This document shows positions 1 through 6,820 of a stretch of 11,083 nucleotides of DNA, piece by piece. The stretch is taken from positions 1 to 11,083 of the forward strand of contig JAURIP010000028.1 in assembly GCA_030832695.1 (NCBI GenBank), written 5' to 3'. The DNA comes from Sediminibacterium sp. (GTDB lineage: Bacteria > Bacteroidota > Bacteroidia > Chitinophagales > Chitinophagaceae). The notes beneath the pieces were generated by a model. That model worked only from the letters and a program-made list of their open reading frames with translations, made no database searches and was not told the DNA's origin. Every line of letters begins with the position of its first letter. Position 1 is the stretch's first letter. A program made the position numbers and the translations under genes.

Positions 1-983
1 CCCATATTATATCCCTGCCAATTATTATGACATTGCGGTTCCCAATAAAAAACACCTAACCCCATTTGATTAGGAAGGGACTTATTTTTTTTAATAAGTT
101 CAGTTAAAAAATTTTTGCATTCAGCGGCTTTTGTCACATCCATACCCACTTCACTTATCATAATGGGTTTGCCATAACGCGCAATCATATCTAACATATT
201 ATTATAGCATTGGTCAGTGGTTGCTTGCCAATTATTGGCGTCAGGATATAATGACATGGCAATCACATCATAATCTACTTTATTTGTTTTTAAGCCATCA
301 AACATCCATCGAAACATCGCATTGTCATACCCATTGGAAATATGTACAATAATTTTTGAACTAGGACTTATTTCTCTCACTGCTTTGGCACCTGCATTTA
401 ATAATGCAGCAAAATTATTCATACTTTTTGAAGCCCGACCATCCTCCCAAAGCATGCCATCATTGGTTTCATTACCAATTTGAATCCATGTGGGCGAAAT
501 GCCATTATTTTTTAATTGGGTGACTACTTCTTTGGTATAATTATATAAGGTGGAGGTGAGTGCATCAAAATTTAAATTTTTCCAAGCAGCGGGCTTATTT
601 TGCTTGCCTGGATCGGCCCACCAATCGCTGTAATGAAAATCAATCATAATTTTCATCCCCAAATTTTGTGCTCTTTTGGCTTGTGCAATTACGTCACTCG
701 TTCCGCAATAAATATTGGAGGGGTTTACCCATACCCTTAATCGAATGGAATTGATGCCTTTGCTTTTTAATAATTCAATACAATCCATTTGTTTACCGGC
801 AGCATCATAAAATTTTTTGCCCTCATTTTCCATTTGACTCAGCCATCCAATATCAGCTCCCTTCGCGTAAAAAACGGTGTCACTAGTGATAGGTGCATTG
901 ATACTTTTGTTATTATTCGCTTTTGCACAAGCACAAAGTAAAAATGCAGAAGTTAAAATTGCGAAGTGAATATATTTCGGCAT
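1..983 (-). CDS. GH53 endo-beta-1,4-galactanase, C-terminus cut by window edge
   Basis: Predicted extracytoplasmic hydrolase of beta-1,4-galactan chains (arabinogalactan I, pectin side chains). Reading the complement from the ATG at 983-981 gives 327 uninterrupted codons with no stop before the edge. Family marks seen: GADIGWLSQMENEG just after the leader; IRLRVWVNP; DFHYSDWWADPGKQ; QIGNETNDG with the expected acid/base Glu172; ISEVGMD with the expected nucleophile Glu278; and GVFYWEP near the visible end. The family barrel is about 330-350 residues, so little is missing. The N-terminus is a hydrophobic export signal (residues 4-20). Cys19 in LCAC could be a lipobox cysteine, but a signal-peptidase I cut after ACA is also possible. 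It is the first gene of its transcript, divergent from 1082. No SusC/SusD partner is visible, though the downstream side lies outside the window. The family call is firm; the exact substrate is inferred. Confidence 0.93.
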   Translation of the reverse strand, partial: MPKYIHFAILTSAFLLCACAKANNNKSINAPITSDTVFYAKGADIGWLSQMENEGKKFYDAAGKQMDCIELLKSKGINSIRLRVWVNPSNIYCGTSDVIAQAKRAQNLGMKIMIDFHYSDWWADPGKQNKPAAWKNLNFDALTSTLYNYTKEVVTQLKNNGISPTWIQIGNETNDGMLWEDGRASKSMNNFAALLNAGAKAVREISPSSKIIVHISNGYDNAMFRWMFDGLKTNKVDYDVIAMSLYPDANNWQATTDQCYNNMLDMIARYGKPIMISEVGMDVTKAAECKNFLTELIKKNKSLPNQMGLGVFYWEPQCHNNWQGYNM

Positions 984-1048
984 GCTTATTTTATTTTAAA
1001 TATACCACATTATTTTAAAATTTATCGTTCAATACCTCTTTGGTGTAG

Positions 1049-1056
1049 TAACTTTG
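1049..1056 (+). promoter_or_regulatory. TAnnTTTG -7 element for the YcxB-like gene
   Basis: TAACTTTG matches the Bacteroidota housekeeping -7 consensus TAnnTTTG exactly. It ends 25 bases before the ATG at 1082, so transcription would start roughly 18-20 bases upstream of the gene. The same spacing recurs at acpP and iscS. No clean TTG/TTTG -33 element is seen about 20 bases further upstream. Confidence 0.55.
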
Positions 1057-1081
1057 TCTCCTTAACAGTAATTATTTACAG

Positions 1082-1564
1082 ATGTCTTTTTTAATTAGTT
1101 ATAACAAGAAGGAAGTATTACAAGCACTTCGATATCATTTTATAAAGCAATCAGAAATTAAAGGCTTAATGATTGCAGTCAATATTTATGCGATTGTGAC
1201 TGCGGTATTATTATTTCAAAAAAAGATACGACCAGAGCTTTTTTTGTTTGGTTCGGTTTTGTGGTTAATATTAATGTTACTTTTTTGGTACCTGCTTCCC
1301 ATTATATTTTATAAGAAAACAAAATTATTTAAATCCAATTGGGAATTTAGCTATAACCAACATGGGGCCAACTTAGTTGCAGAAAATGCGGAGGCGCAAT
1401 GGCAATGGTCCGAGCTCACTTACTATTTTGAAAGTCCTTATTTCTTCCATCTTTATTTTGGGCCTAAGACCTTTTTTCTAGTAAGTAAGGAAAATATCCC
1501 CATGGAGCAACAACATGAGATCAGGGGCATCTTAAAGCAAAAACAAAAAGATAATAAATCTTAA
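1082..1564 (+). CDS. YcxB-like small membrane protein
   Basis: A 160-residue protein of unknown function. Two hydrophobic helices lie at about residues 28-45 and 52-75, followed by a soluble C-terminal domain. The layout and the EAQWQWSEL...ESPYFFHLYFG...FFLVSKENIP pattern resemble the YcxB-like domain (PF14317), a family without an established role, in which a pleckstrin-like domain follows a helical hairpin. The charge distribution suggests that both termini face the cytoplasm (inference). The ATG at 1082 follows an A/T-rich leader and a good -7 element. It is divergent from the galactanase gene and separated from acpP by 256 bases, so it is probably monocistronic. It could instead be a lineage-specific membrane protein with only structural similarity to YcxB. 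Confidence 0.75.
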   Translation: MSFLISYNKKEVLQALRYHFIKQSEIKGLMIAVNIYAIVTAVLLFQKKIRPELFLFGSVLWLILMLLFWYLLPIIFYKKTKLFKSNWEFSYNQHGANLVAENAEAQWQWSELTYYFESPYFFHLYFGPKTFFLVSKENIPMEQQHEIRGILKQKQKDNKS

Positions 1565-1789
1565 TCAGGGCTTGTATAATCCACGAAGCTTTTCCTAGCT
1601 ACTCGCCCTTGTTTGTTCTTGTGAATAACTAAGTATTATCAAGCAAAATGTAGGTCCTTAATAGGTCAGAATACCTTGATTTTGCCTGCTTTTATAGCAA
1701 AAACAGCCAAATACACGCTTTATTTCAAATAAGGGTTAAATTGTGTAAACAAAAAGGCAAATAAAATACTTCGTTTTTAACAAAAAGTA

Positions 1790-1797
1790 TATTTTTG
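1790..1797 (+). promoter_or_regulatory. TAnnTTTG -7 element for acpP
   Basis: TATTTTTG matches TAnnTTTG exactly and ends 23 bases before the acpP ATG at 1821, implying a leader of roughly 17 bases. The best -33 candidate is a weak TTCG at 1770-1773, spaced 16 bases from the -7 element. The 225 bases further upstream, back to the ycxB stop, hold no gene that I can support. Confidence 0.6.
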
Positions 1798-1820
1798 CGC
1801 CGTAAACAAAACTTTTTACA

Positions 1821-2057
1821 ATGTCAGACATCGCTACTAGAGTTAAAAAAATTATCGTTGACAAATTAGGTGTGGATGAAGCAGAAGTTACAAACGAGGC
1901 TTCCTTTACAAATGATTTGGGCGCTGATTCATTAGACACCGTTGAATTAATTATGGAATTTGAAAAAGAATTTAATATTTCTATTCCTGATGAACAAGCA
2001 GAAACTATTACTACCGTAGGTCAAGCAGTTACTTATTTAGAGGAACACGCTAAATAG
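1821..2057 (+). CDS. acpP: Acyl carrier protein
   Basis: Cytosolic carrier of growing acyl chains in type II fatty acid synthesis. At 78 residues it has the normal family length. The phosphopantetheine attachment site is Ser37 in [15 protein letters not shown], the invariant DSL motif at the start of helix II. The protein is strongly acidic, and the final region [12 protein letters not shown] is typical of AcpP. Activity requires modification of Ser37 by a 4'-phosphopantetheinyl transferase, which is not in this window. fabF follows 104 bases downstream, with a hairpin in between that could keep acpP mRNA more abundant than fabF mRNA. The start is unambiguous: [16 protein letters not shown] aligns with the usual N-terminus and a -7 promoter element lies just upstream. 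Confidence 0.98.
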   Translation: MSDIATRVKKIIVDKLGVDEAEVTNEASFTNDLGADSLDTVELIMEFEKEFNISIPDEQAETITTVGQAVTYLEEHAK

Positions 2058-2103
2058 TAAGTTTACTTTATTGTAAATCAAACTTGATACATCGGCATAT
2101 TTT

Positions 2104-2140
2104 AATCCGCCTTTTTGAGCCTTTGCTTTAAAGGCGGATT
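2104..2140 (+). terminator. acpP-fabF intergenic hairpin (attenuator or processing site)
   Basis: An 11-bp perfect GC-containing stem, AATCCGCCTTT (2104-2114) with AAAGGCGGATT (2130-2140), encloses a 15-base loop. Only a five-T tract (2144-2148), offset by three bases, follows. The stem is strong but the tail is weak, so partial termination or RNA stabilisation of the acpP message fits better than a full stop. fabF starts 21 bases later with no exact TAnnTTTG element in between, so some read-through is expected. Confidence 0.6.
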
Positions 2141-2161
2141 TAATTTTTAAAAAAGATTTTC

Positions 2162-3415
2162 ATGCAAACCAAACGCATCGTAGTTACAGGCATTGGAGCA
2201 ATCACTCCTATTGGCAACTCTTTAGACGCTTATTGGGATAGCTTAATCAATGGTGTATCGGGTGCGGACATGATTACACAATTTGATGCTTCTAAATTTA
2301 AAACAAGATTTGCTTGTGAGATAAAAGGTTTTGATGCAAATGATTTCATGGACCGAAAGGAAGCAAGAAAATTGGATCGTTTCGCGCAAATAGCTTTAGT
2401 GGCGAGTGACCAAGCTGTTGCAGATGCGGGCATCACAGGGGACAATGTTGACCATGATCGCGTAGGTGTAATTTTTGCAAGTGGTATTGGTGGATTAAAC
2501 ACCTTTAGTGAAGAGGTTACTAATTTTGTACAAGGGGATGGTACACCAAGGTTTAATCCATTCTTTATTCCTAAAATGATTTTGGATATTGCTGCAGGTC
2601 AAATTTCTATGAAACATGGATTTCGTGGACCCAATTTTGCTGTGGTAAGTGCGTGTGCTTCAAGTACAAACGCAATGGTGACTGCTATGGATACTTTAAA
2701 ATTAGGTAAGGCAGATATTATAATAACAGGGGGTGCTGAATCGGTTATTGGAGCCGCTGGAATTGGTGGTTTTAATGCTATGAGGGCGATGAGCGAGCGT
2801 AATGATGACCCTAAAACAGCAAGCAGACCTTATGATAAGGATCGTGATGGTTTTATTATGGGAGAAGCTTCAGGTGTATTAGTATTAGAGGAATTAGAAC
2901 ACGCCAAAAAACGTGGCGCTAAAATATATTGTGAAGTAGTAGGCGGTGGTGCCACTGCAGATGCTTACCATTTAACCGCACCGCATCCAGAAGGATTGGG
3001 TGCAAAAAATGTAATGATTGCTGCTTTGAGAGATGCCAATATGCAACCTACTGATATTGATTATATCAATACCCATGGTACTTCAACGCCATTGGGTGAC
3101 ATTGCTGAAACCAAAGCAATCACTTCTGTATTTGGCGAACATGCCTATTCATTAAATATAAGTAGTACAAAGTCCATGACTGGTCACTGTTTAGGTGCTG
3201 CCGGCGTTATTGAAGCCATCGCTTGTATACAATCCGTAATTCATGATATTATTCCACCTACCATCAATCACTTTACGGATGATCCTGAATTAGACGGTCG
3301 TTTAAATTTCACATTCAATAAGGCACAAAAAAGAACAGTCAATGCAGCCTTGAGTAATACTTTTGGATTTGGTGGCCATAATGCATGTGTGATTGTGAAA
3401 AAATACAAGGACTAA
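2162..3415 (+). CDS. fabF: Beta-ketoacyl-ACP synthase II
   Basis: Condenses acyl-ACP with malonyl-ACP, releasing CO2, to extend fatty acids by two carbons in the cytosol. At 417 residues it has the usual length. The thiolase-fold Cys-His-His triad is present: Cys165 in VVSACASST, His305 in NTHGTSTPLGD and His342 in KSMTGHCLGAAG, with the supporting Lys337. The N-terminal RIVVTGIGAITPIGN and the C-terminal SNTFGFGGHNAC are typical of FabF rather than FabH, which lacks the second active-site His. The ATG at 2162 is preceded by an A-rich leader without a Shine-Dalgarno sequence. The gene sits in the acpP-fabF-rnc order common in Bacteroidota, and rnc begins almost at once after its stop. FabB and FabF share this fold; the pairing with acpP favours FabF. 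Confidence 0.97.
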   Translation: MQTKRIVVTGIGAITPIGNSLDAYWDSLINGVSGADMITQFDASKFKTRFACEIKGFDANDFMDRKEARKLDRFAQIALVASDQAVADAGITGDNVDHDRVGVIFASGIGGLNTFSEEVTNFVQGDGTPRFNPFFIPKMILDIAAGQISMKHGFRGPNFAVVSACASSTNAMVTAMDTLKLGKADIIITGGAESVIGAAGIGGFNAMRAMSERNDDPKTASRPYDKDRDGFIMGEASGVLVLEELEHAKKRGAKIYCEVVGGGATADAYHLTAPHPEGLGAKNVMIAALRDANMQPTDIDYINTHGTSTPLGDIAETKAITSVFGEHAYSLNISSTKSMTGHCLGAAGVIEAIACIQSVIHDIIPPTINHFTDDPELDGRLNFTFNKAQKRTVNAALSNTFGFGGHNACVIVKKYKD

Positions 3416-3420
3416 TTTCA

Positions 3421-4128
3421 GTGAAAAAAATTCAACACTTACTTTCTTTTTTTAAGAAATCTGCTTTTGAAAAAAACTTGGTTTTACTAATTGGTTATTC
3501 AACCAATAATTTATTACTATTCCAAACAGCCTTAAATCATCGTTCAGTAAAAGAACATTCCTCTGAAAATAATGAGCGTCTTGAGTTTTTAGGGGACGCT
3601 ATTATTAGTTCGGTGGTAGCGGATTATTTGTTTAAAAAATATCCCTACAAGGGCGAAGGTTTTCTAACGGAGATGCGTAGTAAAATGGTGAATCGTCAGC
3701 AATTAAATCATATCGCCATTCAAATGGGATTGAAAAGATTAACGAAATTTAATAAATTAGACGGCGGTTTAAAAACAAGTCAAATATTTGGGAATACCTT
3801 GGAAGCCTTGGTGGGCGCCATTTACATTGATAAAAAATACGAGTTTACGAAAAAATGGATTGTCAATAAAATGATTCAACCCTATTTATTTATGGATGAA
3901 TTAGAGTTGATTGATATCAACATCAAAAATAAAATTATTGGATGGGCATTAAAGCAAGGTAAGCAGGTTGATTTTGTTTTGGCAGGAGAACAGTTAGAAG
4001 GGCGACGTCGTTTATTCACCATCAATGTGGTATTGGATGGTGAAGTGGTCACTAGCGAAAAAGGGTATACTAAAAAAGATGCAAGTCAATTGGCTGCACA
4101 AAAAGCAATTGAAGTATTGAGCATTTAA
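3421..4128 (+). CDS. rnc: Ribonuclease III (GTG start preferred)
   Basis: Double-stranded-RNA endonuclease for rRNA and mRNA processing. With the GTG at 3421 the protein has 235 residues. The RNase III signature NERLEFLGDA covers residues 51-60, with metal-site Glu52 and Asp59 (E. coli Glu38 and Asp45). FGNTLEALVGA carries Glu128 (E. coli Glu117) but has Asn125 where E. coli has Asp114. A dsRNA-binding domain fills the C-terminal third, ending in YTKKDASQLAAQKAIEVL. An in-frame ATG exists at 3385, but it would overlap fabF by 31 bases and add a non-family leader (MCDCEKIQG). GTG at 3421 sits five bases after the fabF stop and gives a natural MKKIQ start. Probably translated from the acpP-fabF transcript. 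The stop codon abuts that of the convergent epimerase gene. Confidence 0.93.
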   Translation: MKKIQHLLSFFKKSAFEKNLVLLIGYSTNNLLLFQTALNHRSVKEHSSENNERLEFLGDAIISSVVADYLFKKYPYKGEGFLTEMRSKMVNRQQLNHIAIQMGLKRLTKFNKLDGGLKTSQIFGNTLEALVGAIYIDKKYEFTKKWIVNKMIQPYLFMDELELIDINIKNKIIGWALKQGKQVDFVLAGEQLEGRRRLFTINVVLDGEVVTSEKGYTKKDASQLAAQKAIEVLSI

Positions 4129-4533
4129 TTAATAGTTCGATTGACACAATTCAATTAATACCCCATTACAATTTTTTGGGTGGATAAAGCAAACCAATTT
4201 ATTATCAGCCCCTTTTTTGGGCTGCTCATTTAAAAGGGTAAATCCAGCATTTTTTAGTCGGCTCATTTCCTCAATAATGTCTGGCACTTCAAATGCAATA
4301 TGGTGCAGCCCTTCCCCTTTTTTTTCAATAAATTTTGCAATGACCCCTTCTGGATCGGTGCTTGCAACAAGTTCAATTTTGGTATGATCTTGTAAAAAAA
4401 AGGCAGTGTCCACCTGTTCTGAAGTCACAGATTCAGTTTTATAGCAAGGGCTACCTAATAATTGTTCATACAAGGAAATACTTATGTTTAAATCCTTAAC
4501 TGCTATGCCGATATGCTCTACTTTAAAATTCAT
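4129..4533 (-). CDS. mce: Methylmalonyl-CoA epimerase
   Basis: Interconverts (2R)- and (2S)-methylmalonyl-CoA between methylmalonyl-CoA mutase and the propionyl-CoA carboxylation/decarboxylation steps, in the cytosol. At 134 residues it has the family length. It is a vicinal-oxygen-chelate protein with two beta-alpha-beta-beta-beta repeats. Likely metal ligands are His7 (VEHIGIAV), Glu54 (TKIELVAS), His78 (GLHHIAFEV) and Glu128 (GVLIELCQ), one from each expected strand. The GLHHIAFEV motif separates it from generic glyoxalase I. The ATG at 4533-4531 is the natural start, since VEHIGIAV follows within five residues. It stands alone on the minus strand between rnc and iscS. On its strand, TGATTTTG (4578-4571) is a one-mismatch -7 element and only weak evidence for the promoter. 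Confidence 0.93.
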   Translation of the reverse strand: MNFKVEHIGIAVKDLNISISLYEQLLGSPCYKTESVTSEQVDTAFFLQDHTKIELVASTDPEGVIAKFIEKKGEGLHHIAFEVPDIIEEMSRLKNAGFTLLNEQPKKGADNKLVCFIHPKNCNGVLIELCQSNY

Positions 4534-4609
4534 GCCTATTTTGTTTTACGAATTGGGAAAAATTTATGCTCAAAATCATACGAATTCAGTAAAATCAAGC
4601 CCTAAGCGT

Positions 4610-4617
4610 TACTTTTG
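4610..4617 (+). promoter_or_regulatory. TAnnTTTG -7 element for the isc operon
   Basis: TACTTTTG is an exact TAnnTTTG match ending 26 bases before the iscS ATG at 4644, the same spacing as at the other plus-strand promoters here. A -33 element is not clear. I see no obvious IscR-type operator and no iscR gene, so control of this operon is unknown. Confidence 0.55.
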
Positions 4618-4643
4618 TGCTTTAGAAAAAACCAAATTCGAAC

Positions 4644-5861
4644 ATGTTAAAATTACCAATTTATCTTGATCATAACGCAACTACTCCCATGGATCCAAGG
4701 GTTTTAGAAGCTATGTTACCTTATTTTGTCGAAAATTTCGGAAATGCGGCTAGTCGTAACCATTCATTTGGATGGCAAGCAGAGGAAGCAGTAGATTATG
4801 CAAGAGAGCAAATCGCTCAATTAATCGGGGCAGATCCAAAGGAAATTATCATTACTTCCGGAGCGACCGAAGGGGATAATCTTGGAATTAAAGGGGTGTT
4901 TGAAATGTATGCAAACAAAGGCAATCATATCATTACCTGTACAACAGAGCATAAAGCAGTGTTAGATACTTGCAAGCACCTTGAAAAATTAGGCGCTGAG
5001 GTTACTTATTTGGAAGTACAGCCTGATGGTCTGATTGATTTAAAACAATTAGAAGCTGCAATGAAGCCAACCACTATTTTGGTGGCAATCATGTATGCAA
5101 ATAATGAAATAGGGGTGATACAGCCAGTGAAAGAAATCGGTGCCATTGCCAAAAAGCATGGGGCTTTATTTTTTACCGATGCGGTACAAGCAGTTGGAAA
5201 AATACCTGTAGACGTTATTGCGGATGGTATTGATATTATGGCATTCACTGCGCATAAAATGTATGGTCCAAAGGGCGTGGGCGCTTTATATGTGCGACGT
5301 AAAAATCCACGTGTAAAAGTAACTGCACAAATGGATGGCGGTGGCCACGAAAGAGGAATGCGTAGTGGTACTTTAAACGTTCCTGGTATTGTTGGATTTG
5401 GGAAAGCTGCAGAAGTAGCAAGGTTAGATATGGCCGCAGATACAGAAAGAATTTCTAAACTGAGAGATAAATTAGAAAATGCATTAAAACAAATAGACGA
5501 AACCTATGTAAATGGAAATCCAGCACATCGATTACCGCATGTGAGTAATATTTCATTTAAATATGTTGAAGGAGAAGGTTTAATGATGGGCTTCAATAAG
5601 GACATCGCTTTATCTTCAGGTTCAGCATGTACGTCGGCTTCATTGGAACCAAGTTATGTGTTAAAAGCATTAGGTCTTGGTGATGATTTGGCACATAGTT
5701 CACTTCGTTTTGGATTAGGAAGAAATACGACAGAGGAGCAAATTGATTTTACGATTAAAGCAGTAACTGATACTGTTTTAAAATTAAGAGAGATGAGTCC
5801 ACTTTGGGAAATGTTTAAAGATGGGATTGACATTGATGCTATTCAATGGGCACATCATTAA
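4644..5861 (+). CDS. iscS: Cysteine desulfurase IscS
   Basis: PLP enzyme converting L-cysteine to L-alanine and passing the persulfide sulfur to IscU. At 405 residues it matches E. coli IscS in length. Seen: [12 protein letters not shown] at the N-terminus, the SGATEGDN cofactor loop, TTEHKAVLD with the PLP-stacking His, DAVQAVGK, the Schiff-base Lys205 in [10 protein letters not shown], and the catalytic Cys329 in [17 protein letters not shown] on the long mobile loop of group I enzymes. The tail [12 protein letters not shown]...WAHH is the typical IscS C-terminus that contacts IscU. This separates it from SufS (group II) and from most NifS proteins. First gene of iscS-iscU-iscA, with its own -7 promoter element. 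An in-frame ATG at the start gives [11 protein letters not shown], the family N-terminus. Confidence 0.97.
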   Translation: MLKLPIYLDHNATTPMDPRVLEAMLPYFVENFGNAASRNHSFGWQAEEAVDYAREQIAQLIGADPKEIIITSGATEGDNLGIKGVFEMYANKGNHIITCTTEHKAVLDTCKHLEKLGAEVTYLEVQPDGLIDLKQLEAAMKPTTILVAIMYANNEIGVIQPVKEIGAIAKKHGALFFTDAVQAVGKIPVDVIADGIDIMAFTAHKMYGPKGVGALYVRRKNPRVKVTAQMDGGGHERGMRSGTLNVPGIVGFGKAAEVARLDMAADTERISKLRDKLENALKQIDETYVNGNPAHRLPHVSNISFKYVEGEGLMMGFNKDIALSSGSACTSASLEPSYVLKALGLGDDLAHSSLRFGLGRNTTEEQIDFTIKAVTDTVLKLREMSPLWEMFKDGIDIDAIQWAHH

Positions 5862-5920
5862 AGTATAATTCGTAGTAATTATTCACAAAAATTTATTTTA
5901 AAAAATTTAAAAATACAACC

Positions 5921-6337
5921 ATGGCATATTCAGATAAAGTAATCGATCATTATTCTAATCCTAAAAATGTAGGAACATTAGATAAAGCTTCTAAAAGTGT
6001 AGGTACTGGACTAGTAGGTGCACCAGAGTGTGGTGATGTAATGCGTTTACAAATAGAGGTTGATCAAACAACTGGTCTAATCACGGATGCAAAATTCAAA
6101 ACTTTTGGATGCGGTTCCGCTATTGCTTCTTCTTCATTAGCCACTGAGTGGTTAAAAGGAAAAACAATCGATGAGGCTGTTAAAATTGACAACATGGATC
6201 TAGTAGAGGAATTAAATTTACCTCCAGTTAAAATACATTGCTCCGTTTTAGCAGAAGATGCAATTAAAGCAGCAATCAATGATTTCCGTTCTAAAAATGG
6301 CATGGAAGAATTAGTGTTTGAACAAAGTCATGTTTAG
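5921..6337 (+). CDS. iscU: Fe-S cluster assembly scaffold IscU
   Basis: Scaffold on which IscS sulfur and iron are built into [2Fe-2S] clusters before transfer. 138 residues. The three ligand cysteines are present: Cys37 in GAPECGDVM, Cys64 in TFGCGSAIAS and Cys107 in KIHCSVLAEDAI. Asp39, which controls cluster release, and His106 are also present. The chaperone recognition motif LPPVK is intact at residues 100-104. This implies a partner of the HscA/DnaK type, although no hscA or hscB is in the window. The N-terminus MAYSDKVIDHYSNPKNVG is the standard IscU start. It lies 59 bases after iscS in an AT-rich gap without an exact -7 element, so it is probably co-transcribed with iscS. IscU type, not SufU: no insertion and no Zn-type loop is seen. 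Confidence 0.97.
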   Translation: MAYSDKVIDHYSNPKNVGTLDKASKSVGTGLVGAPECGDVMRLQIEVDQTTGLITDAKFKTFGCGSAIASSSLATEWLKGKTIDEAVKIDNMDLVEELNLPPVKIHCSVLAEDAIKAAINDFRSKNGMEELVFEQSHV

Positions 6338-6368
6338 TTTTATTTTGCAAAAGTTGAATAGCTAAAAA

Positions 6369-6725
6369 ATGAGTGAAGTAGCCCAAGAAAATTCCATTTA
6401 TGTAAGTGCGAAAGCAAAGCAAAAAGTAATGCAGTTAATGCAGGATGCTGGTGTCGTGGGCGATGCCAACTATTTTTTACGTGTTGGTGTTGTGGGTGGT
6501 GGTTGTTCAGGATTAAGCTACAAACTTGATTTTGATAATGAAATAAAGCCCATGGATCAGGTATTTGAGGATAATGGCATCAAAATAGTCACTGATTTAA
6601 AAAGTTTCCTTTATTTGGTCAATACTGAGTTGGAGTTTTCGGATGGGCTAAATGGCAAGGGTTTTTATTTTAACAACCCCAATGCAAGTCGTAGTTGTGG
6701 TTGCGGTGAAAGTTTCGCAGTATAG
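6369..6725 (+). CDS. iscA: Iron-sulfur carrier IscA (A-type)
   Basis: A-type Fe-S carrier or iron donor that receives clusters from IscU and passes them to target proteins. 118 residues. Conserved cysteines are Cys46 in GGGCSGLSY and the pair Cys110/Cys112 in SRSCGCGESF. The central FLYLVNTELEFSDGLNGKGF matches the family. A ten-residue lead (MSEVAQENSI) precedes the usual IYVSAKAKQKV beginning. The ATG at 6369 is preceded by TAAAAA, a common A-rich Bacteroidota leader. It lies 31 bases after iscU and ends the operon, with a terminator-like hairpin following. SufA, ErpA and IscA cannot be separated safely by sequence alone; the iscS-iscU context favours IscA. Confidence 0.92.
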   Translation: MSEVAQENSIYVSAKAKQKVMQLMQDAGVVGDANYFLRVGVVGGGCSGLSYKLDFDNEIKPMDQVFEDNGIKIVTDLKSFLYLVNTELEFSDGLNGKGFYFNNPNASRSCGCGESFAV

Positions 6726-6753
6726 TACTATTTAATTCAATAAAAGAAATACA

Positions 6754-6807
6754 AAATAGTCCCACCTAATTCCGAGTATTCGGCAAGGGGTCGGGGCTAT
6801 TTTTTTT
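6754..6807 (+). terminator. Terminator of the isc operon
   Basis: AAATAGTCCC (6754-6763) pairs with GGGGCTATTT (6793-6802) over 10 bp, with one G-U wobble in RNA. Within the loop a second short stem, CCGA (6772-6775) with TCGG (6780-6783), can form. An eight-T run (6800-6807) overlaps the end of the stem, as in an intrinsic terminator. It begins 28 bases after the iscA stop and ends just before the gldFG start. Confidence 0.7.
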
Positions 6808-6808
6808 G

Positions 6809-6816
6809 TAGCTTTG
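6809..6816 (+). promoter_or_regulatory. TAnnTTTG -7 element right at the gldFG start
   Basis: TAGCTTTG is an exact TAnnTTTG match located between the T-run of the isc terminator and the ATG at 6821, with only four bases between motif and start codon. If used, transcription would begin at or within the first codon, giving a leaderless message. No -33 element is obvious, since that position falls inside the terminator stem. A chance match is possible in AT-rich DNA. Confidence 0.35.
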
Positions 6817-6820
6817 GCTT

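Noticed and set aside
1736..1939. 67-codon minus-strand open frame over the acpP promoter and acpP start.
   Set aside because: It is the antisense shadow of acpP plus AT-rich leader, with no recognisable protein features.
2230..2502. Minus-strand open frames inside fabF, iscS, iscU and gldFG (for example 2230-2502, 5006-5248, 6064-6303, 8149-8346, 9028-9210).
   Set aside because: All lie fully within strong genes on the opposite strand and show no domain or start signal of their own.
3385..3420. Upstream in-frame ATG of rnc that would lengthen the protein by 12 residues.
   Set aside because: It overlaps the end of fabF by 31 bases and encodes a leader (MCDCEKIQG) that is just fabF's Cys-rich end read in another frame; GTG at 3421 fits better.
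4571..4578. TGATTTTG on the minus strand as a -7 element for mce.
   Set aside because: It misses the invariant TA by one base, and such words are common in AT-rich DNA; mentioned only as a weak candidate.
4484..4669. 61-codon plus-strand open frame across the mce start and the iscS promoter.
   Set aside because: It overlaps mce antisense and iscS out of frame, has no family pattern, and covers the regulatory gap.
5862..5920. AT-rich inverted stretches between iscS and iscU as a terminator or processing hairpin.
   Set aside because: Pairing is only A/T and arises from low complexity; no GC-containing stem or proper T-run is seen.
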